A DNA stretch of 64,000 nt. It comes from Acidobacteriota bacterium. GTDB taxonomy: Bacteria > Acidobacteriota > Blastocatellia > Pyrinomonadales > Pyrinomonadaceae. The DNA lies in the NCBI GenBank assembly GCA_025463135.1, contig JAOAPY010000010.1:62001-126000 (forward strand), given 5' to 3'. Of the stretch, positions 44,782-52,890 are shown in pieces. Position 1 is the first letter of the stretch; every line of letters begins with the position of its first letter. The notes under the pieces are model-generated. The model was not told where the DNA came from and made no database searches. It saw nothing but the letters and a program-made list of their open reading frames with translations. Both the position numbers and the translations under genes were made by a program.

Positions 44782-45020
44782 TTGTCAGTTGTCAGTTTGT
44801 AGGGAAGGGGCTCAAAGTGATGTCGAACGTATTACATTTCAGAAAGAACACATCCGGATCCGTATCGAGTCCGCGATCAATGACAAATGAGAAATGTCCA
44901 ACGACAAATGGAAAATGGAACGCTTTCTCCATCGTCACGAATGTTTTTCCCGCCAAGAGTCTGCCGTACTGCTTTCTGCCTACTGCCTTCTGTCTACTGT
45001 TCTGCCTACTACCTTCCGCC
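44782..45020. repeat. word repeats forming the 5' part of the SurA-like gene
   Basis: Three word types follow the Omp85 gene: TTGTCAGTTGTCAG (44783-44798), ATGACAAATGAGAAATGTCC with its partner near 44880-44930, and a CTGCCTACTGCCTTCTGTC run at 44975-45015. The last two are inside the reading frame of the next gene and encode its leader. Confidence 0.75.
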
Positions 45021-45626
45021 GCGCGCGGTCAGGAGGTCGTCGACAAAACCGTGGCCACCGTTAACGGCGGTGTACGCACGGACTTGATTACTTACTCCGA
45101 CCTGCTTTGGCAATTGGCGTTGCAACCAAACACCGTGCTGGCCCAGCCAACCTCGGAAGCATTGAATGGCGCGCTGCGCCTGGTGGAAGATCAGCGCCTG
45201 ATTTTGCAGGAAGCGGTGAAGCTACCGACGATTTCCCCGACCGAACAGGAGATTGCCGAGGCCCGCGACGCTCTGGCCAAGCAATTTGCCTCGCGAGACG
45301 AGCTTGAGCAACGAATGATTCGCGTGGGGCTGACGAGCGAAAAACTCAACGAGATTCTCGAGCAGCGAGTACAGATCGAAAAGTACCTCGAGTTTCGCTT
45401 TCGTAGTTTCATTGTGATTGGGCAAAAGGACGTCGCCGATTATTACCGTGCTACCTGGGTGACTCGTTTCAGAGGTCGATCTCCAGGAGGTATTGTGCCT
45501 ACGCTGGAAGAGGCGCGACCGGAAATCGAAAGGACGCTGACCGAGACCAAAGTCGAATCTGATATTGACAGTTTCCTGGATAATGCCCGCGACCGCGCCG
45601 AGATCGTGATCTTAAATCCCGTCTGA
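44820..45626 (+). CDS. SurA N-terminal-like periplasmic chaperone without PPIase domain
   Basis: The mature part begins QEVVDKTVATVNGGVRTDLI and continues with SurA-N-like helices (ALRLVEDQRLILQEAVKLPT; LTSEKLNEILEQRVQIEKYL). No parvulin-type prolyl isomerase domain follows, so it is a chaperone-only form, as expected for a helper of outer-membrane protein assembly next to TamB and Omp85. The leader of about 70 residues is odd: its hydrophobic core (LPTAFCLLFCLLPSAARG) is translated from a CTGCCT-type word repeat. The start is ATG 44820 (GAAGGGG upstream). Confidence 0.8.
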   Translation: MSNVLHFRKNTSGSVSSPRSMTNEKCPTTNGKWNAFSIVTNVFPAKSLPYCFLPTAFCLLFCLLPSAARGQEVVDKTVATVNGGVRTDLITYSDLLWQLALQPNTVLAQPTSEALNGALRLVEDQRLILQEAVKLPTISPTEQEIAEARDALAKQFASRDELEQRMIRVGLTSEKLNEILEQRVQIEKYLEFRFRSFIVIGQKDVADYYRATWVTRFRGRSPGGIVPTLEEARPEIERTLTETKVESDIDSFLDNARDRAEIVILNPV

Positions 45627-45800
45627 GGTAGCGCAGACTTTAAATTTTTGGGCAAGCGGTTTCTTTGCGTGCTTTGCGCCCTGGCGGGAAATTCTTTGTC
45701 GCCATTGAAGCGCCTCCCGCAAAGCACGCAAAGGAATCCTGTCGGTCTGAGGCGGAGCCTCGCTAGTCTTCAGGCGTCGCTACGCGACGCTACGCATCGA
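45627..45800. repeat. family J: inverted repeat CTTTGCGTGCTTTGCG and short palindromes
   Basis: CTTTGCGTGCTTTGCG (45663-45678) and its complement CGCAAAGCACGCAAAG (45718-45733) close a 71-bp element. The stretch begins with GGTAGCGCAGACTT, a family E start, right behind the SurA-like stop codon. Palindromes GAGGCGGAGCCTC and CGTCGCTACGCGACG follow before the patatin gene. Confidence 0.8.
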
Positions 45801-45805
45801 AGATC

Positions 45806-46648
45806 TTGTCGACCCAACTCAACAACCAAATACCGAGAATCGGCCTCGCCCTTTCGGGCGGTGCGGCCAGGGGCATCGCCCATATCGGCGTGCTGCAGGC
45901 TTTAGGCGATCATGAGATCAAGATCGATTGCGTCGCCGGTAGTTCGGCAGGCGCGCTGGTTGGCGGCGCCTTCGCTTCGGGCCTGCCACTTTCGGAAATC
46001 GAAGCTATCGGCAAAAGCATGCGCTGGCGGGACGTCGGTCGGGTAACGGTCTCGCGCCTCGGGATTCAATCGAATGCGCGAATGGAGGACTATCTACGCG
46101 CGCATCTGCCGGTAACTCGTTTCGAGGATCTGCCGATTCCTTTTGCGGCAGTAGCCACGAACCTGGAGTCCGGGGAGGCCGTGGTGATGCGCGACCAGGG
46201 CGATGTGCCGTTCGCCATTCGCGCCAGCTGCGCCATTCCCGGCTGGTACATTCCGGCGATTGATCCACAGGGCCGGCAGTTGCTCGACGGCGGTTTGGTC
46301 TCGATGATTCCTTCAGCGGCGGCGCGCGCGCTCGGATCCGATATTGTTATCGCCGTGGACGTGAACGCCGAAGGAGCGACATTCTTAGGCCCGCCGCAAT
46401 CGGTAATCGGCATCATCCTGCAATCGATGCTGATCGTACAAAAGACTGTTTCCCAGCACCAGTTGCAGGAGGCAGACTTTGTCGTCAGGCCGCGCACCGG
46501 CCATATTCGTTGGGACGAGCTGGGCCGGGCTGAAGAATTAATAGCGGCCGGTTATGAAGCAGGATTGGCAAGTGTTGAAGGGATCCGGAAGCTGATCGCA
46601 GAGCATGAAGTAACGAAGGATTTATTGGCCACAGATGAACACGGATAA
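45806..46648 (+). CDS. patatin-like phospholipase (RssA-type)
   Basis: The 280-residue protein has the oxyanion motif LSGGAARGIAHIGVL, the nucleophile elbow GSSAG (45-49, Ser47) and the catalytic Asp161 in DGGLVSMIPS, the Ser-Asp dyad of patatin-like lipases. No signal peptide is visible, so it acts from the cytoplasmic side. It would cleave phospholipids or lysophospholipids. The start is a TTG (45806); no ATG fits. It follows the TamB/Omp85/SurA genes, so lipid homeostasis of the envelope is a reasonable guess. Confidence 0.92.
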   Translation: MSTQLNNQIPRIGLALSGGAARGIAHIGVLQALGDHEIKIDCVAGSSAGALVGGAFASGLPLSEIEAIGKSMRWRDVGRVTVSRLGIQSNARMEDYLRAHLPVTRFEDLPIPFAAVATNLESGEAVVMRDQGDVPFAIRASCAIPGWYIPAIDPQGRQLLDGGLVSMIPSAAARALGSDIVIAVDVNAEGATFLGPPQSVIGIILQSMLIVQKTVSQHQLQEADFVVRPRTGHIRWDELGRAEELIAAGYEAGLASVEGIRKLIAEHEVTKDLLATDEHG

Positions 46649-46688
46649 TTCGGATTTGAAGTGGATGGCTTTGAGGTTGTAGAGATTC

Positions 46689-46712
46689 TTCATCTCATTC
46701 TTACCCCACTTC
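46689..46712. repeat. partial family B end
   Basis: TTCATCTCATTCTTACCCC matches the outer end of the family B elements; the rest of the element is missing. The gap 46649-46881 otherwise has a G-rich stretch (46838-46870) and no gene. Confidence 0.5.
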
Positions 46713-46881
46713 AGCTTTTCTGATCTGTACCCATCCGTGTCAATCTGTGGCTAATTTTCTTGACTGAAGAATAGAATCCTTCCCCCATTCGCTCTTTATA
46801 ACGAATACACAGAATTCGTATTAGGGAGAGCACTGAGGGGGGCAGGCGGCGGGCGGGCCTTTCTCGAGGGGGACCGCCAGG

Positions 46882-49371
46882 ATGACCATTGAGGTTACAT
46901 CCGTTTTTAGCCGACGATCATTTCCGAAAATGATGCGCCGGTTTTTTCGTTTTGCCTTCTGGCTCGAACGATACAAGCGCTATCGGATCGTACTCAACGT
47001 CGTGGCCCTTCTACTGCTTATTACTTTCGGCACGGCCACCCTCACGCTGGTACGGTCCTATCGTTTTTATTCCAGCCTGATCGAGGCGCGTCTCAAGAGC
47101 GGATACCTGACCAGCCGGCCGGGAATTTATGCGGCGCCGCGCAACATTGCCCTCGGGCAAAAGGTGACGCGCGATGATTTGATCAGAGTATTGCGTCGCG
47201 CTGGTTACACCGAAACAAAAATAAGTGACGTGTGGAGCGGCACCTTCAAGACGGAAGGAAACTCTGTCGAGATTTATCCGAACCGCGTGCAGGAACCGGG
47301 CCCGGCGGTGGTGCGATTTATTATCAATGCGCAGGGACGCGTCGCCGATCTCGCCGGCGACGGTCGAGCGCTCGATCACTTTACGCTCGAACCCGAAGTA
47401 TTATCCACCGATCTGTCGACGAAGAACGGGCAACACACCCAGTTAACTTTCCACGAACTGCCGCCTGTGCTGGTCCATGCGATCCTTTCAATCGAAGACC
47501 GCCGTTTCTTCGCGCATCGCGGCTTGGATCTTTTCGGAGTCGCGCGCGCCCTCTTACGAAATGTCGGGGACGATCGCATTGGTCAGGGTGGTTCGACCAT
47601 CACGCAACAGTTGGTCAAGAATACCTATCTCTCGCCGGAGCGCACCTACAAACGAAAATTTGCCGAGGCTATGCTCGCCTTTGCTCTTGAACGCCGCCTT
47701 TCAAAGGAAGACATCTTTGCCCTCTACTGCAATGAAGTGTTTCTCGGTCAGCGCGGCGCTGTTGCGGTGCGCGGAGTCGAGCAGGCCGCGCGCACTTACT
47801 TCGGCAAGGACGTCAAAGACCTTTCAACGTCCGAAGCAGCCGCCATCGCCGGCATGATTCAGGGTCCTACCCGTTACTCACCGATTCGTCATCCGGAAGT
47901 CGCGCAGGCTCGGCGCAACACCGTGCTGAGCACGATGACGCGCGATGGCTGGCTTACCCTGGAGCAGGAAAGCGAAGCGGCGAAAGAGCCCGTTGCGGTG
48001 ACTTCGTTCAAGACTGATTCAGAAGCGTTGGCGCCTTATTTTATCGATTACGTTAACCGCAGCGTGGACTCTGAGGAGGTCACTGGACCACAGGGACAGC
48101 GCATTTACACCACCATCGATCTGGACCTGCAGCGTTTGGCAGAGGCGGCCCTCAAGAAACAGTTGGCGCGTTTGGACCAGACCTATAAGAACCGCGACGC
48201 AAAACCACAAGCAGCGTTGGTAGCGATGGATCCACGCACCGGTGAAGTGTTGGCGATGGTCGGCGGTCGCGACTATGCCGAGTCCCAGTTGAACCGCGCG
48301 ACGGATGCGCGCCGGCAACCCGGATCAACCTTTAAGCCCTTTGTTTATGCCGCCGCTCTTGAAAGTGGCATCTCGCCGGTGCGGATGTTCGCGGACGCAC
48401 CGCGAGAGTTTATCTATGACGGGAATAGAACTTACCGGCCGGCAAATTTCGGCGGCGGGTTTTCGATGCGCGATGTGACCATGCGGACCGGGTTGGTGAA
48501 ATCACTGAACGTCGTGACCGTGGATGTGGCTATGCAGACGGGTCTGGCCCGCATCGCTAATCTCACAGAACAGTTTGGTCTGCCCAAGCCGGAACGCTAT
48601 CCGGCACTGGCCCTGGGCACAACCGAAGTTACCCCTTTGCAACTCGCTACCGCTTACGCTGCGTTTGTGCGTGGCGGCCAAACCATATCGCAGCAGGCCA
48701 TCACCAGCATCGGGACGCCCGCAACGCATGCGCGCGACATTCAGTCTCGGCAAGTGATCAAGCCGACCACCGCATACATGATCACGAACATGCTGGCGGC
48801 GGTAATCGATCACGGAACCGCGCGCGCGGCGCGGGGCGCGGTCAGGGGAACTGCGATAGCAGGAAAGACGGGAACGTCGCGCGATGGTTGGTTTGTCGGC
48901 TATACGCCGAACCTGGTCTGTGTCGTTTGGATCGGCTTTGACGACAACCAACAGCTTGGTTTGACCGGAGCTGAAGCCGCCTTGCCGGCCTGGACCGAGT
49001 TCGTTAACGGCGCGGTCCAGTTGAGGCCGGAACTTGGCGGCAAGAACTTTGAATGTCCTGAAGGAATTAAGTTCGTGGAGATCGATACAGAGGATGGTCT
49101 GATCTCAACTCTCTCTTGCCCTTCACGAGAGTTGATTGCAGTTACCGACGAGCTGGCCCCCAACGCCGAGTGCTTCAAACACTCGAATGTTCCAAAAGGT
49201 ATCGAGCAGGAACCTGAGCAGCGGATAGCAGCGAGAGAACCATCTGCTTCAGTCGCGACCCGCAAGCCGGCGACGGAGCTTGGCCCAATGATTCGCGAGA
49301 TTAACCCCTGGACCACGCGAGTCGAAGTAGACGTACGGGGCCGCAAGACGCTCGTCAATGCAATGCGCTAA
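46882..49371 (+). CDS. bifunctional peptidoglycan synthase, PBP1b-type class A
   Basis: The 829-residue protein has a membrane helix (about 37-57), a UB2H-like domain (RPGIYAAPRNIALGQKVTRD, about 78-165), a glycosyltransferase domain with Glu205 (SIEDRRFF) and GQGGSTITQQL (235-244), and a transpeptidase domain with Ser482/Lys485 (GSTFKPF), SLN (541-543) and KTGT (662-665). It polymerises lipid II and crosslinks the strands in the periplasm. UB2H is the LpoB-binding domain of E. coli PBP1b; no lpoB is seen here. Confidence 0.94.
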   Translation: MTIEVTSVFSRRSFPKMMRRFFRFAFWLERYKRYRIVLNVVALLLLITFGTATLTLVRSYRFYSSLIEARLKSGYLTSRPGIYAAPRNIALGQKVTRDDLIRVLRRAGYTETKISDVWSGTFKTEGNSVEIYPNRVQEPGPAVVRFIINAQGRVADLAGDGRALDHFTLEPEVLSTDLSTKNGQHTQLTFHELPPVLVHAILSIEDRRFFAHRGLDLFGVARALLRNVGDDRIGQGGSTITQQLVKNTYLSPERTYKRKFAEAMLAFALERRLSKEDIFALYCNEVFLGQRGAVAVRGVEQAARTYFGKDVKDLSTSEAAAIAGMIQGPTRYSPIRHPEVAQARRNTVLSTMTRDGWLTLEQESEAAKEPVAVTSFKTDSEALAPYFIDYVNRSVDSEEVTGPQGQRIYTTIDLDLQRLAEAALKKQLARLDQTYKNRDAKPQAALVAMDPRTGEVLAMVGGRDYAESQLNRATDARRQPGSTFKPFVYAAALESGISPVRMFADAPREFIYDGNRTYRPANFGGGFSMRDVTMRTGLVKSLNVVTVDVAMQTGLARIANLTEQFGLPKPERYPALALGTTEVTPLQLATAYAAFVRGGQTISQQAITSIGTPATHARDIQSRQVIKPTTAYMITNMLAAVIDHGTARAARGAVRGTAIAGKTGTSRDGWFVGYTPNLVCVVWIGFDDNQQLGLTGAEAALPAWTEFVNGAVQLRPELGGKNFECPEGIKFVEIDTEDGLISTLSCPSRELIAVTDELAPNAECFKHSNVPKGIEQEPEQRIAAREPSASVATRKPATELGPMIREINPWTTRVEVDVRGRKTLVNAMR

Positions 49372-49401
49372 CTGGGTTCGTGGGTCAGTTTCACTGCAAA
49401 T

Positions 49402-49470
49402 GTCCGACAAACTTTTTTAGTTTGTCGCGGCGTTACGACAAGCGACAAGCTAAAAAAGCTTATCGGACAT
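49402..49470. repeat. family A doublet
   Basis: TGTCCGACAAACTTTTTTAG with TTTGTCG (49402-49427) faces GACAAGCTAAAAAAGCTTAT CGGACA (49443-49470, space added). Same doublet layout as 286-365 and 50811-50886, with T-rich centres. Confidence 0.75.
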
Positions 49471-49591
49471 CGGGTGGGTTGAGATCGCCGTTCTGAGAGT
49501 TCGTTAGCAAGCGGACTTGTCCGCCCGCATCGGGGCACAGAGGCCTTCGGGAACGCCCCGTAGAACGCGGCTGAGGCAGCACTCCAAATCC

Positions 49592-49972
49592 TCAAGCCTT
49601 CTCAAGCACGACTTGTGCGATCGCGTGTTCGCTGGTATGCGACAGCGAAAGATGCGCGGTCGTCGCCCCGGACTCTTCAATTAACTTTCGCACCTGCCCG
49701 TGAAAAATTAAATACGGTGCGCCGCTCTCGAGTGACGCAACTTCGACATCCTGCCAGGCAATCCCACCTCGCCAGCCAGTTTGCAGGGCCTTTAGGACCG
49801 CTTCTTTTGCAGCAAAGCGAGCGGCATAATGTTGCGCTGCCACGGCGCCACGGCTGTCGCAATAGCTTCTTTCCGCGACGGTAAACACACGTTCTACAAA
49901 ACGCGGCGTGCGCGTGAGCACTTCGCGAATGCGAACGACTTCGATAATGTCTATGCCAATGGAGATGATCAC
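49592..49972 (-). CDS. acpS: holo-[acyl-carrier-protein] synthase
   Basis: The 126-residue product starts MIISIGIDIIEVVRIREVL and contains FAAKEAVLKALQTG and LSLSHTSEHAIAQVVLE, the AcpS motifs for magnesium and CoA binding. It transfers 4'-phosphopantetheine from CoA to acyl carrier protein. The start is GTG (49970-49972). The 5' end overlaps that of pgeF, transcribed in the other direction, so the two promoters must lie within each other's genes or coding ends. Confidence 0.95.
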   Translation of the reverse strand: MIISIGIDIIEVVRIREVLTRTPRFVERVFTVAERSYCDSRGAVAAQHYAARFAAKEAVLKALQTGWRGGIAWQDVEVASLESGAPYLIFHGQVRKLIEESGATTAHLSLSHTSEHAIAQVVLEKA

Positions 49973-50828
49973 GGAAGATACGGCACTAACCGGCTCAGGC
50001 TTTTACTGGCGCGAACTTGACGGCGTGCGGGCCCTGGTGTGCGCGCCATTGGAACAGGACGGATTCATCAACGGATTCTCAACGCGCGACGGCGGTATCA
50101 GTCCGATGCCCAGGGGCGCGCTTAACCTCGCCGGCTTTAACGAAGACTCGGCCGAGAACATTTTGGAGAATCGGCGCCGCTTTCTCAAGCTATTTCCAGG
50201 CGAATGGTCGCTGGCGGGCTGCTGGCAAGTGCACGGCGTGGATATTCGCCTCGTAAAAGAAGCCTCGCAAGCTCAGCCGCGGCCGTATGCGACCGGCGAC
50301 GATGATCGCTGCGACGCTTTGGTCACCAGTCTCCCGCACACGCTGTTGGGAGTTAAGACCGCTGACTGTGTGCCGATCCTGATCGGCGATGCGCGCACGG
50401 GCGCGTGTGCGGCGGTGCATGCCGGTTGGCGCGGCACTGTCGCGTCGATCGTTACTCACACGCTGGAACGAATGATTCAGGAGTACGGCACGCGACCGGC
50501 AGAGGTGCGCGTAGCGATTGGACCAGCGGCAGGCGCCTGCTGTTACGAAGTCGGCAGCGAAGTGATCGATGCTTTCAAAACACATTTTCCCGGCAGCGAA
50601 GATTTGTTCACAGTCACACGCGAAGGCCACGCGCGCGTCGATCTCTTCAAAGCAAATCGGGATCAACTAACGAAGCTGGGCGTGGCGCGTGACCGCATTC
50701 ATAGCAGCACGCTTTGTACGATGTGTCGTACGGATCTCTTCTTTTCTTATCGCCGGGAAAAGAGTGTGCATGGGAAAGTTGGGCGCCTGATGGCCGTGAT
50801 TGGCAGGAAATTGTCCGACGAACTTTAG
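49965..50828 (+). CDS. pgeF: PgeF/YfiH-family peptidoglycan editing factor (laccase domain)
   Basis: The product contains GFSTRDGGIS, GCWQVHGVDI, LGVKTADCVPILIGD, AAVHAGWRGT and IGPAAGACCYEVG, with the Cys/His metal site of the DUF152/YfiH family. Characterised members remove wrongly incorporated L-Ser from peptidoglycan precursors or act on purine nucleosides. Several Met codons (49947, 49953, 49959, 49965) are in frame; ATG 49965 gives MITEDTALTGSGF. All overlap the divergent acpS start. The last six residues (KLSDEL) and the TAG stop come from a family A palindrome. Confidence 0.92.
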   Translation: MITEDTALTGSGFYWRELDGVRALVCAPLEQDGFINGFSTRDGGISPMPRGALNLAGFNEDSAENILENRRRFLKLFPGEWSLAGCWQVHGVDIRLVKEASQAQPRPYATGDDDRCDALVTSLPHTLLGVKTADCVPILIGDARTGACAAVHAGWRGTVASIVTHTLERMIQEYGTRPAEVRVAIGPAAGACCYEVGSEVIDAFKTHFPGSEDLFTVTREGHARVDLFKANRDQLTKLGVARDRIHSSTLCTMCRTDLFFSYRREKSVHGKVGRLMAVIGRKLSDEL

Positions 50829-50886
50829 TTTGTCGTCGGCGTCATCGGAGGCCTCTTAACAAACAACGACAAACTGAAGTTTGTCG
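50811..50886. repeat. family A doublet between convergent pgeF and dsbD-like genes
   Basis: CGACGAACTTTAGTTTGTCG (50816-50835) holds the pgeF TAG stop (50826-50828). CGACAAACTGAAGTTTGTCG (50867-50886) ends four bases before the stop of the minus-strand gene at 50890. Confidence 0.85.
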
Positions 50887-50889
50887 AAC

Positions 50890-51453
50890 TCACCGGCCGC
50901 GGCCAAAATACTCGCTGTTGATTCTTTTCACTGATTCAGTCGCGCCGACGATCGGCAGATTGAGTTTCACTTCGCGCGTCTGCGGTGGGAAACAGAGCGC
51001 ATTGCTGCAGCTCTGATAACGCAACTTCGCTTTCAATTCCAGCGAGCCGGAATTGAAGTTCGCGGGCACGGTCACGTTGAAGCGCAGGATTGCACGCCCC
51101 TCATAAACCGACAGCTTATCCTTGGAAAACTCGAAATTCTGCAGCCGCGCCCGCGGGTAAGCGACTGGTCCAACGCGAATTTCTTTTGGACCGTCGATTG
51201 ACAGTTGCGTTGCCACCAGAAACTTTTCCAGCGGCCGATTAGAGTTGACGTGATACCCGCCCGGAATATCCATCACTATAGCTGCCTGGATGATATGTCC
51301 ACGCTGTGCTTTATCAGCGGATAGGTACCCGTTGACGCCGATGTTGGGAGCTGATTGCGGAGCCGGCGTGGCGTAAAAGTTAACGGGAAGGATCATCAGG
51401 GCGATCAAGAAAAAGGATCGTAGAGATTGTCGTCTCAAACTATTCAGTTTCAT
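50890..51453 (-). CDS. secreted DsbD N-terminal-like domain protein
   Basis: A signal peptide (RSFFLIALMILPVNFYATPA) is followed by one domain of about 150 residues with the DsbD-N (DsbDalpha-like) features YRYQSCSN-type and SNALCFPPQTREVKLNLPI (here LRYQSCSNALCFPP). This is the immunoglobulin-like domain that passes electrons from the DsbD membrane part to periplasmic partners; the membrane and thioredoxin parts are absent. The ATG at 51451-51453 has AGGA eight bases upstream. A 52-residue upstream extension would be translated from family D repeat and is rejected. Confidence 0.78.
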   Translation of the reverse strand: MKLNSLRRQSLRSFFLIALMILPVNFYATPAPQSAPNIGVNGYLSADKAQRGHIIQAAIVMDIPGGYHVNSNRPLEKFLVATQLSIDGPKEIRVGPVAYPRARLQNFEFSKDKLSVYEGRAILRFNVTVPANFNSGSLELKAKLRYQSCSNALCFPPQTREVKLNLPIVGATESVKRINSEYFGRGR

Positions 51454-51566
51454 CAAATATTTCCTGCCGGGCTCTTGATTTATCAAGCGAGCTATTTTAG
51501 CAAGGGAATGCTCAGAGGCCGAAATGACAAATCCTGCTCTCGCCGCCAATCCAGGTTGCCGACCGG

Positions 51567-51639
51567 CGTTCAGAGTACCGACTTCAGTCGGGTTTTTCGC
51601 CCAGTCCAAAAGCCCGCTTAAAAGGCGGTACTCTGAACG
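51567..51639. repeat. family D: inverted repeat carrying the rlmN stop codon
   Basis: CGTTCAGAGTACCG (51567-51580) and CGGTACTCTGAACG (51626-51639) are perfect complements; between lie CTTCAGTCGGG and AGCCCGC units. On the minus strand the right arm is read as TDVQSTAF then TAA (51618-51620), the end of RlmN. Confidence 0.85.
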
Positions 51640-52715
51640 TCTGTCGCCGAATCAGGGTTCTCGTGACGCGCCGCCAGTTGGCCACAGGCGGCAAAGATGT
51701 CGCGCCCACGCGGCTGCCGCACGAATGCATGAATTCCTTTAGCTTCGAGGATCGCTTTGAATACCTCGACCCTTTCCGGTGGCGAGGGATGGTAAGGCAG
51801 CGGGTCTGCGGGATTGTGCGGAATCAAATTAACTTTCGCGCGGAGCCCATGACGATTCAGCAGGTTTGCCAGTTGACGCGCCTGTTCGTCCGCATCGTTG
51901 ACGCCGTCGAGCATGACATATTCGAATGTAAATCGCTCGCTTGGTTTTAAGGACTTCTCAAACTCCTCACAGGCCGCCAATAGCTCTGCCAATGGCCAGC
52001 GTTTATTGATCGGCATCAGCTGATCGCGCAGTTCATCGGTCGGCGCCGCCAGTGAAATTGCCAGATGCGGTCGTTTGGGAATCGTGGCCAGCTCGCGTAT
52101 GCGTGGCACAATGCCCGCGGTCGATATGGTCACACGATTCGGCACGATAAAGAGTCCCTTTGGATCGGCCATGATGTTGAGGGCCTTCAGCAGTTCATCG
52201 AAGTTGAGGAAGGGCTCGCCCGCGCCCATGCCGACCAGATTGACACCGCGCGGAGTTTTTACGCCGACGCCGTACGCATCGTTAAGGGCATAGATGATCT
52301 GTTCGACAATCTCGCCCGCCGTTAATGAGCGCAGCAAGCCAAGCTGTGCGGTCAAACAAAAAGTGCACTGCAGTGGACAGCCCGATTGCGAAGAAAAGCA
52401 AATCGTGTCGCGATGCTCTTCAGGTATGAAAACAGTTTCAACCGGATAATTGTCCCGGGTTTTAGTGAGGTAGCGTCGCGTTCCGTCCGTTGAAAGATAA
52501 CGCGACTCAAGAGTGAGCGTGGCAGCGGCGGCGCTTTCATTCAGCTTCGCACGCAGTTCCTTTGGCAAATCAGTCATTGCGTCGAAAGACTGCAGACGCC
52601 GCGCGTGCAGTGCCGCGAAGACTTGCTTTGCGCGATACGCCGGCTCGCCGAGTGCTTCAACGAAAGTCGTGAGCTCAGACTGGGTTAGGCCCGTAAGATG
52701 TGTAATCGTGCCCAT
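51618..52715 (-). CDS. rlmN: 23S rRNA (adenine-2503-C2)/tRNA methyltransferase RlmN
   Basis: The 365-residue protein has the radical-SAM motif CPLQCTFC (Cys113, Cys117, Cys120), DTICFSSQSGCP upstream of it and a C-terminal GRDIFAACGQL with the methyl-carrying Cys. RlmN methylates A2503 of 23S rRNA and A37 of some tRNAs. The ATG at 52713-52715 is used. The final eight residues TDVQSTAF are translated from a family D repeat. Confidence 0.95.
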   Translation of the reverse strand: MGTITHLTGLTQSELTTFVEALGEPAYRAKQVFAALHARRLQSFDAMTDLPKELRAKLNESAAAATLTLESRYLSTDGTRRYLTKTRDNYPVETVFIPEEHRDTICFSSQSGCPLQCTFCLTAQLGLLRSLTAGEIVEQIIYALNDAYGVGVKTPRGVNLVGMGAGEPFLNFDELLKALNIMADPKGLFIVPNRVTISTAGIVPRIRELATIPKRPHLAISLAAPTDELRDQLMPINKRWPLAELLAACEEFEKSLKPSERFTFEYVMLDGVNDADEQARQLANLLNRHGLRAKVNLIPHNPADPLPYHPSPPERVEVFKAILEAKGIHAFVRQPRGRDIFAACGQLAARHENPDSATDVQSTAF

Positions 52716-52744
52716 CGCCAATCATCTTAACATTGCTTGCGTTT

Positions 52745-52844
52745 CATCTCATTCACACTCGGTTTCAACCGGGTGAATGGGCACTTGTTGGGGTATTGGG
52801 TGTTGTCCATTCTCACCCGGTTGAAACCGGATGAGAATGAGATG
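52745..52844. repeat. family B element, internally deleted (100 bp)
   Basis: CATCTCATTCACACTCGG at one end and the complement with GAGAATGAGATG at the other, each with a GGTTTCAACCGG-type hairpin, but without the inner hairpin pair of the 164-bp copies. Confidence 0.8.
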
Positions 52845-52890
52845 TGGAGGATTTTGTTTATCGCGGTGGGTAGGTCTTAGCTCAGGTAAC

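Noticed and set aside
51454-51609. 52-residue N-terminal extension of the DsbD-N-like protein
   Set aside because: It is translated from a family D repeat, has no ribosome site, and would bury the signal peptide; ATG 51453 has both a ribosome site and a proper signal peptide.
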